A model generated the notes under the pieces. It was not told the origin of the DNA, made no database searches, and worked only from the letters and a program-made list of their open reading frames with translations. Shown here piece by piece: positions 37,906-47,069 of a stretch of DNA of 64,000 nt (positions within the stretch are counted from its first letter, which is position 1; each line of letters opens with the position of its first letter). This stretch comes from Cellulomonas hominis (GTDB lineage Bacteria > Actinomycetota > Actinomycetes > Actinomycetales > Cellulomonadaceae), in the NCBI RefSeq assembly GCF_014201095.1, contig NZ_JACHDN010000001.1, forward strand, positions 3,224,001 to 3,288,000, given 5' to 3'. Made by a program: the position numbers and the translations under genes.

Positions 37906-39293
37906 AGCCGCGCCCACGCCTCGCCGAGCACGCCCCGCAGGATCTGCCCGATCTCGGCGAACTCCGCCGGCCCGCAGGTGAGCGGCGGGGCGAGCTGCAC
38001 GACCGGGTCGCCGCGGTCGTCGGCCCGGCAGTACAGGCCGGCCTCGAACAGGGCGGGGGACAGGAAGTCGCGCAGCAGCCGCTCGGACTCGGCCTCGGAG
38101 AACGTCTCCCGGGTGGCCGTGTCCTTCACCAGCTCGATGCCGTAGAAGTACCCGGCGCCGCGGACGTCCCCGACGATCGGCAGGTCCAGCAGCGACTCCA
38201 GCTCGGCGCGGAACAGCGGGGCGTTCTCGTGCACCCGCTGCGTCAGCCCTTCGCGCTCGAAGATGTCGAGGTTGGCCATCGCCACGGCCGCCGACACCGG
38301 GTGCCCGCCGAACGTGTAGCCGTGGTAGAAGGTCGCGTCCCCGGTCCGGAACGGCTCGTAGACCCGGTCGGAGACGACGGTCGCGCCGATGGGGGAGTAC
38401 CCGGAGGTCAGCCCCTTCGCGCAGGTGATCATGTCGGGCACGTACCCGAAGTCGCTGCACGCGAAGATCTCGCCGATCCGGCCGAACGCGCAGATCACCT
38501 CGTCGGAGACGAGCAGCACGTCGTACCGGTCGCAGATCTCGCGGACGCGCTGGAAGTACCCGGGCGGGGGCGGGAAGCAGCCGCCGGCGTTCTGCACCGG
38601 CTCCAGGAACACGGCGGCGACGGTCTCGGGGCCCTCGAACTCGATGGCCTCGGCGATCCGGTCGGCGGCCCAGCGCCCGAACGCCTCGGGGTCGTCGCGC
38701 AGGTCCTCGGGAGCCCGGTACCGGTTGGTGTTCGGGACGCGCTGCGTCGAGGGCACCAGGGGCTCGAACGGGGCCTTGAGCGCGGGGATGCCCGTGATGG
38801 ACAGCGCGCCCTGCGTGGTGCCGTGGTACGCGACCGCCCGGGAGATCACCTTGTGCTTGCCCGGCTTCCCGACGAGCTTCCAGTACTGCTTGGCGAGCTT
38901 CCACGCGGTCTCGACGGCCTCGCCGCCCCCCGTCGTGAAGAACACCCGGTTCAGGTCGCCGGGCGCATGGTGCGCGAGCCGCTCCGCGAGGTCGATCGCC
39001 TGCGGGTGCGCGTAGGACCACAGCGGGAAGAACGCGAGCTCCTCGGCCTGCTGCCGGGCGCGCTCGGCGAGCTCGGCGCGCCCGTGGCCGGCCTGCACGA
39101 CGAACAGCCCCGCGAGGCCGTCGATGTACTTCCGGCCCCGGTCGTCCCAGATGTGGTGGCCCTCGCCGCGCACGATCGTGGGCACCTGCTCGGCCCACGC
39201 GCTCTGCCGCGTGAAGTGGCCCCAGAGGTGGTCGCGGGCGGCGGCGTGCCGGTCGGTGCCGCGGGGGGTGACGGTGGTGAGCGTGTCGGTCAT
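37902..39293 (-). CDS. Class III PLP-dependent aminotransferase, probably polyamine aminotransferase
   Basis: The product is 463 residues with fold type I features: the PLP-phosphate loop region FFTTGGGEAVETAWKLAK, SRAVAYHGTT, VSDEVICAFGR, and Lys293 in TCAKGLTSGYSP as Schiff-base residue. It resembles SpuC-type putrescine-pyruvate and related omega-aminotransferases, which convert putrescine to 4-aminobutanal. The neighbouring aldehyde dehydrogenase and Pot importer support that role. ATG 39293 overlaps the stop of the Lrp-type regulator, forming a three-gene operon. Confidence 0.88.
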   Translation of the reverse strand: MTDTLTTVTPRGTDRHAAARDHLWGHFTRQSAWAEQVPTIVRGEGHHIWDDRGRKYIDGLAGLFVVQAGHGRAELAERARQQAEELAFFPLWSYAHPQAIDLAERLAHHAPGDLNRVFFTTGGGEAVETAWKLAKQYWKLVGKPGKHKVISRAVAYHGTTQGALSITGIPALKAPFEPLVPSTQRVPNTNRYRAPEDLRDDPEAFGRWAADRIAEAIEFEGPETVAAVFLEPVQNAGGCFPPPPGYFQRVREICDRYDVLLVSDEVICAFGRIGEIFACSDFGYVPDMITCAKGLTSGYSPIGATVVSDRVYEPFRTGDATFYHGYTFGGHPVSAAVAMANLDIFEREGLTQRVHENAPLFRAELESLLDLPIVGDVRGAGYFYGIELVKDTATRETFSEAESERLLRDFLSPALFEAGLYCRADDRGDPVVQLAPPLTCGPAEFAEIGQILRGVLGEAWARL

Positions 39294-39763
39294 CGGGTTC
39301 CCCAGTCGTATTGCTGCTTGCGCAGCTTGAGGTAGACGAAGGTCTCGGTGGTCCGCACGCCGGGCAGCGTGCGGATGCGGTCGTTGAGCACGGCGAGCAG
39401 GTGGTCGTCCCCGGTGCAGACGACCTCGACCAGGACGTCGAACCCGCCGGCGGTGATGACGACGTAGTCGACCTCGGGGAGGCCGGCGAGCGCGTCGGCG
39501 AGGGCCTCGAGGTCCCCCTCCGCCTTGATGCCGATCATGGCCTGCCGGGCGAACCCGACCTGGACCGGGTCGGTGACGGCCACGATCTGCACGACGCCCG
39601 CGTCCGTGAGCCGCTGCACGCGCTGGCGCACGGCGGCCTCGGACAGCCCGACGGCCTTGGCGATCGCCGCGTAGGGACGGCGGCCGTCCTCCTGGAGCTG
39701 CTCGATGATCGCCTTGGACGTCTCGTCCAGGGTCGGCGGGGTGTCGGGGTGGCGCGGGGTCAC
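39290..39763 (-). CDS. Lrp/AsnC-family transcriptional regulator
   Basis: The product is 157 residues with an N-terminal winged helix (DETSKAIIEQLQEDGRRPYAAIAKAVGLSE split over helices; recognition helix around AVRQRVQRL) and a C-terminal RAM/AsnC ligand domain (QAMIGIKAEGDLEAL, YVVITAGGFDVLVEVVC). It is the first gene of the minus-strand operon and divergent from the aldehyde dehydrogenase gene, so it probably controls both directions in response to a polyamine or amino acid. The GTG at 39763 is the start. Confidence 0.92.
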   Translation of the reverse strand: MTPRHPDTPPTLDETSKAIIEQLQEDGRRPYAAIAKAVGLSEAAVRQRVQRLTDAGVVQIVAVTDPVQVGFARQAMIGIKAEGDLEALADALAGLPEVDYVVITAGGFDVLVEVVCTGDDHLLAVLNDRIRTLPGVRTTETFVYLKLRKQQYDWGTR

Positions 39764-39854
39764 GGTCCCGATCGTGACCCAGCGCCCCGGGGCCGCGCAA
39801 GGGATTCCGTCGTCCGGCGCGCGAATCGGCGCGGATCCGCTCGCCGAAACACAC

Positions 39855-39860
39855 AGTTTA
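39855..39860 (-). promoter_or_regulatory. Candidate -10 box of the Lrp-led operon
   Basis: TAAACT on the minus strand fits the -10 consensus and lies about 92 bases before the regulator start. It is in the most AT-rich part (39845-39875) of the 180-base divergent region, where Lrp-type binding is expected. No good -35 is visible. For the plus strand, TAGCGT near 39905 is a weak candidate. Confidence 0.4.
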
Positions 39861-39943
39861 CGTGGATTTTCGCGGAGCGACGCTGTGGCGGCACCACCGG
39901 CGCGGCTAGCGTGCCGAGCACGTCAGACCCGTGAGGAGACTCC

Positions 39944-41389
39944 GTGACCAGCACCAGCACCGCGCCGCTCCGGCTGCAGAACCTCGTGGACGGCGCCTGG
40001 GCGGACGCGCGCGACGGCCGGGTCGCCGACGTGGTGGATCCCGCGACCGGCGAGGTCTACGCGCACGCCCCGGTCTCCGGGCCCGCCGACGTCGACGCCG
40101 CGGTGGGCGCCGCGGCCCGCGCGTTCACGACGTGGCGCCGCACCACCCCGGCGGAGCGGCAGCGCGCGCTGCTGCGGCTGGCCGACGCCGTCGAGGCCCG
40201 GGCCGACGAGCTCGTCGCCGTCGAGTCCCGCGACACCGGCAAGCCGCTGCACCTCACCGCGACGGAGGAGGTGCCCCCGTGCGTCGACCAGCTCCGGTTC
40301 TTCGCCGGCGCGGCGCGCGTCCTCGAGGGGGCGTCCGCGGGGGAGTACCTGGCGGGGCACACGTCCTTCGTGCGGCGCGAGCCCGTCGGGGTGGTCGGGC
40401 AGGTGACGCCCTGGAACTACCCGCTGATGATGGCGGTCTGGAAGATCGCCCCGGCGCTCGCGGCCGGCAACACCGTCGTGCTCAAGCCGTCGGACACCAC
40501 GCCGGCGTCCACGCTGCTCCTCGCCGAGCTCGCCGCGGGGATCCTGCCCCCGGGCGTGCTCAACGTCGTCTGCGGGGACCGGGGCACGGGCCGGGCGCTG
40601 GTGGAGCACCCGCGGCCCGACATGGTGGCGATCACCGGGTCGGTGCGCGCGGGCACGGAGGTCGCCGGCTCCGCCGCCCGCGACGTGAAGCGGGTGCACC
40701 TGGAGCTCGGCGGGAAGGCCCCCGTGGTGGTGTTCGCCGACGCCGACCTCGACGCCGCGGCCGCCGGGATCGCGTCGGCCGGGTACTTCAACGCGGGCCA
40801 GGACTGCACCGCGGCGACGCGGGTGCTGGTGCAGGCGGCGGTGCACGACGACTTCCTCGCGGCGCTCGCCGCGCAGGCCCGGACCCAGCGCACCGGCGCC
40901 CCGGACGACCCGGGCGTGGCGTTCGGCCCGGTGAACAGCGCCGACCAGCTCGCGCGGGTCACCGGGTTCCTGGAGCGGCTGCCCGGCCACGCCGAGGTCG
41001 TCGCCGGCGGCCGCCGGCAGGGCGACCGCGGGTACTTCCACGAGGCCACCGTGGTCGCGGGGCTGCGCCAGGACGACGAGGCCGTGCAGGACGAGATCTT
41101 CGGGCCGGTCATCACGGTGCAGCCGTTCGCCGACGAGGCCGAGGCCGTCGCGCTCGCCAACGGCGTCCGGTACGGGCTGGCCGGCTCGGTCTGGACCTCC
41201 GACCACGCGCGCGCCATGCGGCTCTCGCGCGACCTGGACGTCGGGGTGGTGTGGATCAACACGCACATCCCGTTCGTGGCCGAGATGCCGCACGGCGGGT
41301 TCAAGCAGTCCGGCTACGGCAAGGACCTCTCGATGTACGGCCTCGAGGACTACACCCGCATCAAGCACGTGATGAGCGCGATCGACTGA
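39944..41389 (+). CDS. Aldehyde dehydrogenase, probably 4-aminobutyraldehyde dehydrogenase
   Basis: The product is 481 residues of the NAD(P)-dependent ALDH superfamily: VTPWNYPLMMAVWK, KPSDTTPAS, catalytic Glu254 in LELGGKAP and nucleophile Cys288 in NAGQDCTAATR, then EIFGPVI. In this context it should oxidise 4-aminobutanal, made by the divergent aminotransferase, to GABA. GTG 39944 has GAGGAG upstream. The pot genes follow at 38 bases. Confidence 0.9.
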   Translation: MTSTSTAPLRLQNLVDGAWADARDGRVADVVDPATGEVYAHAPVSGPADVDAAVGAAARAFTTWRRTTPAERQRALLRLADAVEARADELVAVESRDTGKPLHLTATEEVPPCVDQLRFFAGAARVLEGASAGEYLAGHTSFVRREPVGVVGQVTPWNYPLMMAVWKIAPALAAGNTVVLKPSDTTPASTLLLAELAAGILPPGVLNVVCGDRGTGRALVEHPRPDMVAITGSVRAGTEVAGSAARDVKRVHLELGGKAPVVVFADADLDAAAAGIASAGYFNAGQDCTAATRVLVQAAVHDDFLAALAAQARTQRTGAPDDPGVAFGPVNSADQLARVTGFLERLPGHAEVVAGGRRQGDRGYFHEATVVAGLRQDDEAVQDEIFGPVITVQPFADEAEAVALANGVRYGLAGSVWTSDHARAMRLSRDLDVGVVWINTHIPFVAEMPHGGFKQSGYGKDLSMYGLEDYTRIKHVMSAID

Positions 41390-41427
41390 CCGGCCCGCCC
41401 GACCCCGTCCCACCCCTGAGGAGTCCG

Positions 41428-42678
41428 ATGTCCCCTCGCCGTGCCGTCCCGGCCGACCCGCGCGTGCGCGCCCTGATCGCCGCCGCGCGGGGTGCCCGGC
41501 GCGCCCCCGTCGTGCCCGGACCGTCCCGCCGCCAGTTCCTCACCGGCGCCCTCGGCGGCGTCGGCGCCGGGCTGCTGCTCGCCGCCTGCGGCACCGGCGG
41601 CAGCCCGTCGTCCGGCACCTCCGCGACCGCTGCCACCGACCTGTCCGACACGGAGAAGCTCGTCCGCTGGGCGAACTGGACGCTGTACCTCGACCAGGAC
41701 GAGGCGGGCACGGGCTACCCGACGCTCGAGGCGTTCACGGCGCAGACCGGCATCGACGTCGAGTACACGGAGGACGTCGACGACAACGACACCTTCTACG
41801 GCAAGGTCTCCGGGCAGCTCGCGAACGGCCAGGACATCGGCTACGACATCGTCACGCTGACCGACTGGATGGCCGCCCGGATGATCCGGATGGGCTACAC
41901 CCAGGAGCTCGACCGCTCCGCGATCCCGAACGCGGCGAACATCCTGCCGGACCTCGCCGAGGTCGACTTCGACCCGGGCCGCGCGCACTCGCTCACCTGG
42001 CAGTCCGGGTTCGGCGGGCTGGCCTGGTCCAAGGACGCGGTGCCGGGCGGGATGCGCTCGGTCGCCGACCTGTGGGCGCCCGAGCTGGCGGGCAAGGTCG
42101 AGGTGCTCTCCGAGATGCGCGACACGATCGGCCTGATCATGCTCGACCAGGGCGTCGACCCCTCGGGCGACTGGGGCGGGTCCGAGTTCGACGCGGCGCT
42201 CGCGGTGCTCCGCGAGAAGATCGACTCCGGCCACATCCGGCAGGTGCGCGGCAACTCCTACGCGCAGGACCTGGTGAGCGGGGACGCCGTCGCGGTCATC
42301 GGCTGGTCCGGCGACATCACCGCGCTGAACTACGAGAACGACGACCGGTTCGCGTTCGCCATCCCCGAGGCCGGCGGCACGCTGTGGAGCGACAACCTCA
42401 TGATCCCCGTGGGCGCGACCCACAAGGCGAACGCCGAGGCGGTCCTGGACTACTACTACGACCCCGAGGTGGCGGCGCAGGTGGCCGCGTGGGTCAACTA
42501 CATCACCCCGGTGCAGGGAGCCCAGGAGGCCATGGCGGCGATCGACCCGGAGCTCGCCGAGAACCCGATGATCTTCCCCGACGAGGCGACCCTCGCCAGC
42601 GCGCACGTGTTCCGCACGCTCACCCCCGAGGAGGAGACCACCTACAACGGCGCGTTCCTGGACGTGATCGGCGCGTGA
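41428..42678 (+). CDS. Polyamine ABC transporter substrate-binding lipoprotein (PotD/PotF type)
   Basis: The product is 416 residues. A twin-arginine signal (SRRQFLTG, Arg34-Arg35) runs into a lipobox LAAC with lipidated Cys54, so it is probably exported folded by Tat and anchored outside. The mature part is a type II periplasmic-binding fold like PotD/PotF: WANWTLYLDQDE near its start, VDDNDTFYGK, VIGWSGDI and the C-terminal FRTLTPEEETTYNGAF. It delivers putrescine or spermidine to PotABC. ATG 41428 has GAGGAG upstream; the stop overlaps the ATPase start (GTGA). Confidence 0.9.
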   Translation: MSPRRAVPADPRVRALIAAARGARRAPVVPGPSRRQFLTGALGGVGAGLLLAACGTGGSPSSGTSATAATDLSDTEKLVRWANWTLYLDQDEAGTGYPTLEAFTAQTGIDVEYTEDVDDNDTFYGKVSGQLANGQDIGYDIVTLTDWMAARMIRMGYTQELDRSAIPNAANILPDLAEVDFDPGRAHSLTWQSGFGGLAWSKDAVPGGMRSVADLWAPELAGKVEVLSEMRDTIGLIMLDQGVDPSGDWGGSEFDAALAVLREKIDSGHIRQVRGNSYAQDLVSGDAVAVIGWSGDITALNYENDDRFAFAIPEAGGTLWSDNLMIPVGATHKANAEAVLDYYYDPEVAAQVAAWVNYITPVQGAQEAMAAIDPELAENPMIFPDEATLASAHVFRTLTPEEETTYNGAFLDVIGA

Positions 42679-43856
42679 GCGCCCCGACCCCGGCGCCCGC
42701 ACGGGCCGGCGCCGCCCTCGAGATCTGGGACGTGACCAAGACGTTCGGCGCGTTCACCGCGGTGGACGACCTCACGCTCACCGTGCCGTCGGGCTCGTTC
42801 TTCGCGCTGCTCGGGCCGTCCGGCTGCGGCAAGACCACCACGCTGCGGATGGTCGCCGGGCTGGAGCAGCCGACCTCGGGCGCCATCTCCATCGGCGGCC
42901 GCGAGGTCACCGGGACCGGCGCGCACCAGCGCCCCGTGAACACGGTGTTCCAGTCGTACGCGCTGTTCCCGCACCTGTCGGTGCTGGACAACGTCGCGTT
43001 CGGGCTGCGGCGCCGGCGGGTGGCGGACGCGGAGCGCCGGGCCCGCGAGGGTCTGGAGCTCGTGCAGCTGGGCCACCTCGGCGACCGGCGGCCGGCGCAG
43101 CTGTCCGGCGGCCAGCAGCAGCGCGTGGCCCTCGCCCGCGCCCTGGTGAACAACCCGGCGGTGCTGCTGCTCGACGAGCCGCTCGGCGCCCTGGACCTCA
43201 AGCTGCGGCGCCAGATGCAGCTCGAGCTGAAGCGGATCCAGACCGAGGTCGGGCTCACGTTCGTCCACGTCACGCACGACCAGGAGGAGGCCATGACCAT
43301 GGCCGACACCGTCGCCGTGATGAACCAGGGGCGCATCGAGCAGCTCGGCCGGCCCGCCGACCTGTACGAGCTGCCGCGCACGGCGTTCGTCGCCAACTTC
43401 CTCGGGCAGTCCAACCTGGTCGCCGGCGAGGTCCGCCAGGCGCCGGCGGACGGGGTGCTCGGCGTCGAGATCGCCGGGACCCGGGTCCGGGTGCCCGCGA
43501 GCCGGGCCGTGCGCACCGCGGGTCGGGTGCTCGTCGGGGTGCGGCCCGAGAAGCTCCGGGTGCTCGCGCCGGGTGAGGAGCCCGGGCCGGGGACGAACGT
43601 GCTGGGACCGGGGACGGTGACGGACGTGGCGTTCGCCGGGGTGAGCACCCAGTACCAGGTGGCGCTGCCCGGGGTCGGCACGTTCGGCGTGTTCGCCCAG
43701 AACGCCGGGGGCGGGTCCGGGCCGGCGGTCGGGGACGCCGTGCGGCTCGCGTGGGCCGTCGACTTCACCTTCGCGCTCGACGGCGCCGAGGACCGCGACG
43801 CCGGCACCGAGGACCCCGGCACCGGGTCCGTGGCGCCTGCCGAGGACGCCGCATGA
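42675..43856 (+). CDS. Polyamine ABC transporter ATP-binding protein (PotA type)
   Basis: The product is 393 residues. The ATPase domain has Walker A GPSGCGKT at 47-54, VFQSYALFPHLSV, the signature LSGGQQQRVALARAL, Walker B LLLDEPLGALDLK and the His-loop HVTHDQEEAM. The C-terminal TOBE domain (about 285-375) is typical of PotA/FbpC-like ATPases. Four-base overlaps on both sides (GTGA, ATGA) couple it to the binding protein and first permease. Confidence 0.94.
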   Translation: MSAPTPAPARAGAALEIWDVTKTFGAFTAVDDLTLTVPSGSFFALLGPSGCGKTTTLRMVAGLEQPTSGAISIGGREVTGTGAHQRPVNTVFQSYALFPHLSVLDNVAFGLRRRRVADAERRAREGLELVQLGHLGDRRPAQLSGGQQQRVALARALVNNPAVLLLDEPLGALDLKLRRQMQLELKRIQTEVGLTFVHVTHDQEEAMTMADTVAVMNQGRIEQLGRPADLYELPRTAFVANFLGQSNLVAGEVRQAPADGVLGVEIAGTRVRVPASRAVRTAGRVLVGVRPEKLRVLAPGEEPGPGTNVLGPGTVTDVAFAGVSTQYQVALPGVGTFGVFAQNAGGGSGPAVGDAVRLAWAVDFTFALDGAEDRDAGTEDPGTGSVAPAEDAA

Positions 43857-44773
43857 GCATCGCCGCCGCGCTGACCGAGACCGGTCCCGCCTCGCCCGCG
43901 CCGGCGCCGTCCCGGCGGTCGCGGTCGGGGGCGTTCGGGCTGATGCTGCCCGGCACCGCCTACCTCGTGCTGTTCTTCGTCGTGCCCGTGGGCGCGCTGC
44001 TCGCGACCTCGCTGTACGTGCCGGTCCCGGGGGGCGACGTCGGGCAGTTCCAGCCGGCGTTCCGGTGGCAGAACTACACCGAGGCGCTCGCGCAGTTCTG
44101 GCCGCAGCTCGTGCGGTCGTTCGGCTTCGCGCTGGTCGCGACCGTGGCCGCGCTGCTGATCGGGTACCCGATGGCCTACGTGATCGCCGTGCGCGCCCGG
44201 GGCCGCACCCTCCTGCAGGGCGTGCTGCTGGTGCTGATCATCGCGCCGTTCTTCACCAGCTTCATCCTGCGGACGATCGCCTGGAAGCAGATCCTCGCGG
44301 ACGACTCGTTCGTGGTGCAGGCGCTGCGCTGGCTGCACCTGCTGCCGCCGGACGGGCGGCTCACGGCCACGGCGTTCGCGGTCGTGGCGGGCCTGACCTA
44401 CAACTTCCTGCCGTTCATGGCCCTGCCGATCTACGCCAGCCTCGAGCGGCTGGACCCCCGGCTGATCGAGGCGGGCGGCGACCTGTACGCCCGCCCGGTC
44501 ACCACGTTCCGCACCGTGACGCTGCCCCTGTCGATGCCCGGGGTCGTGTCCGGGACGCTGCTGACGTTCATCCCCGCGAGCGGGGACTACGTGAACTCCA
44601 GCCTGCTCGGCAACAGCACGGACACCGCGATGATCGGGCAGGTCGTCGACGCGCGCTTCTTCAAGGTGCTGGACTACCCGACGGCCGCGGCCCTGTCGGT
44701 CGTGCTCATGGTCGCGATCCTGCTGCTCGTCGGGCTGTACGTCCGCCGGGCCGGCACCGAGGAGCTGCTGTGA
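43853..44773 (+). CDS. Polyamine ABC transporter permease (PotB type)
   Basis: The product is 306 residues with six membrane segments and the cytoplasmic EAA-like loop EAGGDLYARPVTTFRTVTLPLSMPG that docks to the ATPase. An N-terminal Ala/Pro-rich cytoplasmic tail of about 25 residues precedes TM1. ATG 43853 overlaps the ATPase stop; the stop overlaps the second permease (GTGA). Confidence 0.93.
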   Translation: MSIAAALTETGPASPAPAPSRRSRSGAFGLMLPGTAYLVLFFVVPVGALLATSLYVPVPGGDVGQFQPAFRWQNYTEALAQFWPQLVRSFGFALVATVAALLIGYPMAYVIAVRARGRTLLQGVLLVLIIAPFFTSFILRTIAWKQILADDSFVVQALRWLHLLPPDGRLTATAFAVVAGLTYNFLPFMALPIYASLERLDPRLIEAGGDLYARPVTTFRTVTLPLSMPGVVSGTLLTFIPASGDYVNSSLLGNSTDTAMIGQVVDARFFKVLDYPTAAALSVVLMVAILLLVGLYVRRAGTEELL

Positions 44774-45639
44774 GCGCCCCGGCGGTCACGGCCGCCCCCG
44801 CCGCCGCGGGCACCGCGCCCGCGCCGCGCCGGCCCGCGCGCCGCCGCCGGCGGTGGCGGCTGGGCGACGCCGTCGTCCCGGTGTTCGCCGCCCTCGCGTT
44901 CCTCTACCTGCTGGTCCCGGTCGCCTACACCGTGGCGTTCTCGTTCAACGACGCGGGCAAGACCAACCTGGTCTGGCGCGGCTTCACCTGGGACAACTGG
45001 CGCAACCCGTGCGGCGCGCCGCAGGTGTGCGAGGCGTTCGCGCACTCGATCCAGGTCGGCCTGCTGTCCACCCTCGTCGCCACGGTGCTCGGCACGCTGC
45101 TCGCCGTCGCCCTCGTGCGCTACCGCTTCCGAGGACGCGCCCTGGCCAACCTGCTGATCTTCCTGCCCATGTCCACCCCAGAGGTGGTGCTCGGCGCGGC
45201 GCTGCTCGCGCAGTTCCTCTCCCTGCGGGTGCAGCTCGGGTTCTGGACCGTCGTCGCCGCCCACGTCATGTTCTGCGTGTCGTTCGTCGTGGTCACCGTC
45301 AAGGCGCGCGTCGCCTCGCTCGACCCCCGGCTCGAGGAGGCGGCCGCCGACCTGTTCGCGACGCCCTGGCAGGCGTTCTGGAAGGTGACGTTCCCGCTGC
45401 TGCTCCCCGGGATCGCCGCGGCCGCGCTGCTGTCGTTCTCGCTGAGCTTCGACGACTTCATCATCACGAACTTCAACTCGGGCAGCTTCACCACGTTCCC
45501 GAAGTTCGTCTACGTCTCGGCGACGCGCGGCATCCCGCCGCAGGCGAACGTCATCGGGTCGTTCATGTTCGCCCTGTCGCTGCTCGTGGTGGTGGGGGCC
45601 CAGGTCGTCCGCAGCGGACGGCTCCGTCGGCGCCGCTGA
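44770..45639 (+). CDS. Polyamine ABC transporter permease (PotC type)
   Basis: The product is 289 residues with a basic N-terminus (RRPARRRRRWRLG), six membrane segments and the EAA loop EEAAADLFATPWQAFWKVTFP. It pairs with the PotB-type permease to form the channel. The motif FSLSFDDFIITNFNSG before the last helices is typical of PotC. GTG 44770 overlaps the upstream stop by four bases. Confidence 0.93.
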   Translation: MSAPAVTAAPAAAGTAPAPRRPARRRRRWRLGDAVVPVFAALAFLYLLVPVAYTVAFSFNDAGKTNLVWRGFTWDNWRNPCGAPQVCEAFAHSIQVGLLSTLVATVLGTLLAVALVRYRFRGRALANLLIFLPMSTPEVVLGAALLAQFLSLRVQLGFWTVVAAHVMFCVSFVVVTVKARVASLDPRLEEAAADLFATPWQAFWKVTFPLLLPGIAAAALLSFSLSFDDFIITNFNSGSFTTFPKFVYVSATRGIPPQANVIGSFMFALSLLVVVGAQVVRSGRLRRRR

Positions 45640-45668
45640 CCGCGGCGCCCGCACACCGAAGGGACATC

Positions 45669-46949
45669 ATGCGCGTCGTCGTGGTCGGGAGCGGCGGGGT
45701 GGGCGACGCGGTCGCCCGGATCGCCGCCCGCCGGGAGTTCTTCGAGCTGATGGTGGTCGCGGACCGCGACCCCGGCCGGGCGGCGCGCACCGTCGCCGCG
45801 GCGGCGGAGCGGGACGTGGTCGGCGGGCGGTTCGTCGCCGCCGCGGTCGACGCCTCCGACCCCGCGTCCGTCGCGGCGCTGCTCCGCGAGCACGGCGCGA
45901 CCCACGTGCTGAACGCGGTGGACCCCCGCTTCGTGCTGCCGGTGTTCGAGGCCGCGCTCGCCGCGGGGGTGGACTACCTCGACATGGCGATGTCGCTGTC
46001 CACGCCCGACCCGCAGGCCCCGTACGAGCGGGTCGGGGTGAAGCTGGGCGACGCGCAGTTCGCCCGGGCGGACGCGTGGGAGGCCGCGGGCCGGCTCGCG
46101 CTGCTCGGCATCGGGGTCGAGCCGGGGCTGTCCGACGTGTTCGCCCGGTACGCCGCCGACCACCTGTTCTCCCGGATCGACGAGCTCGGCGTGCGGGACG
46201 GGGCGAACCTCGTCGTCCGCGGCGACGACGGCGAGCCGGTGTTCGCGCCCTCGTTCTCGATCTGGACGACGATCGAGGAGTGCCTGAACCCGCCGGTGGT
46301 CTACGACGCCGCGCGCGCCCGGGCGGCCGGCGACCGCGACGCGGGCTGGCACACGGTGCCGCCGTTCCACGAGCCCGAGGTGTTCGACTTCCCCGCCCCG
46401 GTGGGCCCGGTGGAGTGCGTGCACGTCGAGCACGAGGAGGTGCTGCTCATGCCCCGGTGGGTCGACGCCGAGCGGGTCACGTTCAAGTACGGCCTGGGGG
46501 AGGAGTTCATCGGCGTGCTGCGGACGCTGCACACGCTCGGGCTGGACTCGACGGCGCCCGTGCGGGTCGGGGACGCGACCGTCAGCCCCCGGGACGTGGT
46601 GGCGGCCGTGCTGCCCGACCCGGCGACGATCGGCCCCCGCATGGAGGGCGCCACGTGCGCCGGCCTGCTCGTCACCGGCACGGGCACGGACGGCGCGCCG
46701 CGGGAGGTCTACCTGCACCACGTGGTCGACAACGCGTGGTCGATGGCCGAGTACGGCGCGCAGTGCGTCGTCTGGCAGACCGCGGTGAACCCGGTGGTCG
46801 CCCTGGAGCTGCTCGCGGCCGGGGTGTGGCGGGGCGCCGGCGTGCTCGGGCCGGAGGCGTTCGACGCCGTGCCGTTCCTCGACCTGCTCGCGGCGCCGGA
46901 GCCCGCCGGCTACGGCTCGCCCTGGGGGCTGGACGAGCGCACGCCGTGA
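45669..46949 (+). CDS. Saccharopine-dehydrogenase-fold oxidoreductase in the polyamine module
   Basis: The product is 426 residues with an N-terminal Rossmann fold (MRVVVVGSGGVGDAVARIA, VADRDPGRA), HVLNAVDP, and a C-terminal domain like those of saccharopine dehydrogenase and carboxynorspermidine dehydrogenase (GIGVEPGLSDVFARY, TFKYGLGEEF). Relatives reduce or oxidise secondary amines formed from a diamine and an aldehyde. Its place directly after potC suggests action on a polyamine conjugate; biosynthetic and catabolic roles are both possible. ATG 45669 has GAAGGGA upstream. Confidence 0.8.
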   Translation: MRVVVVGSGGVGDAVARIAARREFFELMVVADRDPGRAARTVAAAAERDVVGGRFVAAAVDASDPASVAALLREHGATHVLNAVDPRFVLPVFEAALAAGVDYLDMAMSLSTPDPQAPYERVGVKLGDAQFARADAWEAAGRLALLGIGVEPGLSDVFARYAADHLFSRIDELGVRDGANLVVRGDDGEPVFAPSFSIWTTIEECLNPPVVYDAARARAAGDRDAGWHTVPPFHEPEVFDFPAPVGPVECVHVEHEEVLLMPRWVDAERVTFKYGLGEEFIGVLRTLHTLGLDSTAPVRVGDATVSPRDVVAAVLPDPATIGPRMEGATCAGLLVTGTGTDGAPREVYLHHVVDNAWSMAEYGAQCVVWQTAVNPVVALELLAAGVWRGAGVLGPEAFDAVPFLDLLAAPEPAGYGSPWGLDERTP

Positions 46950-47069
46950 CCTCCGGCGGTGCCGGCACCCGGCCCGGACGGGTGAGGACCGGGTGAACCG
47001 GGCCGTTCCGGCGGGCCGGGCCGGGTCGCGCCGAGGTACCGTGCCTCGACCCCGACACCGGAGCCCGCC

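Noticed and set aside
41428..45639. Iron(III) ABC transporter as identity of the pot-like genes
   Set aside because: The ATPase class is shared with iron importers, but the binding protein resembles PotD and the flanking genes are for amine oxidation.
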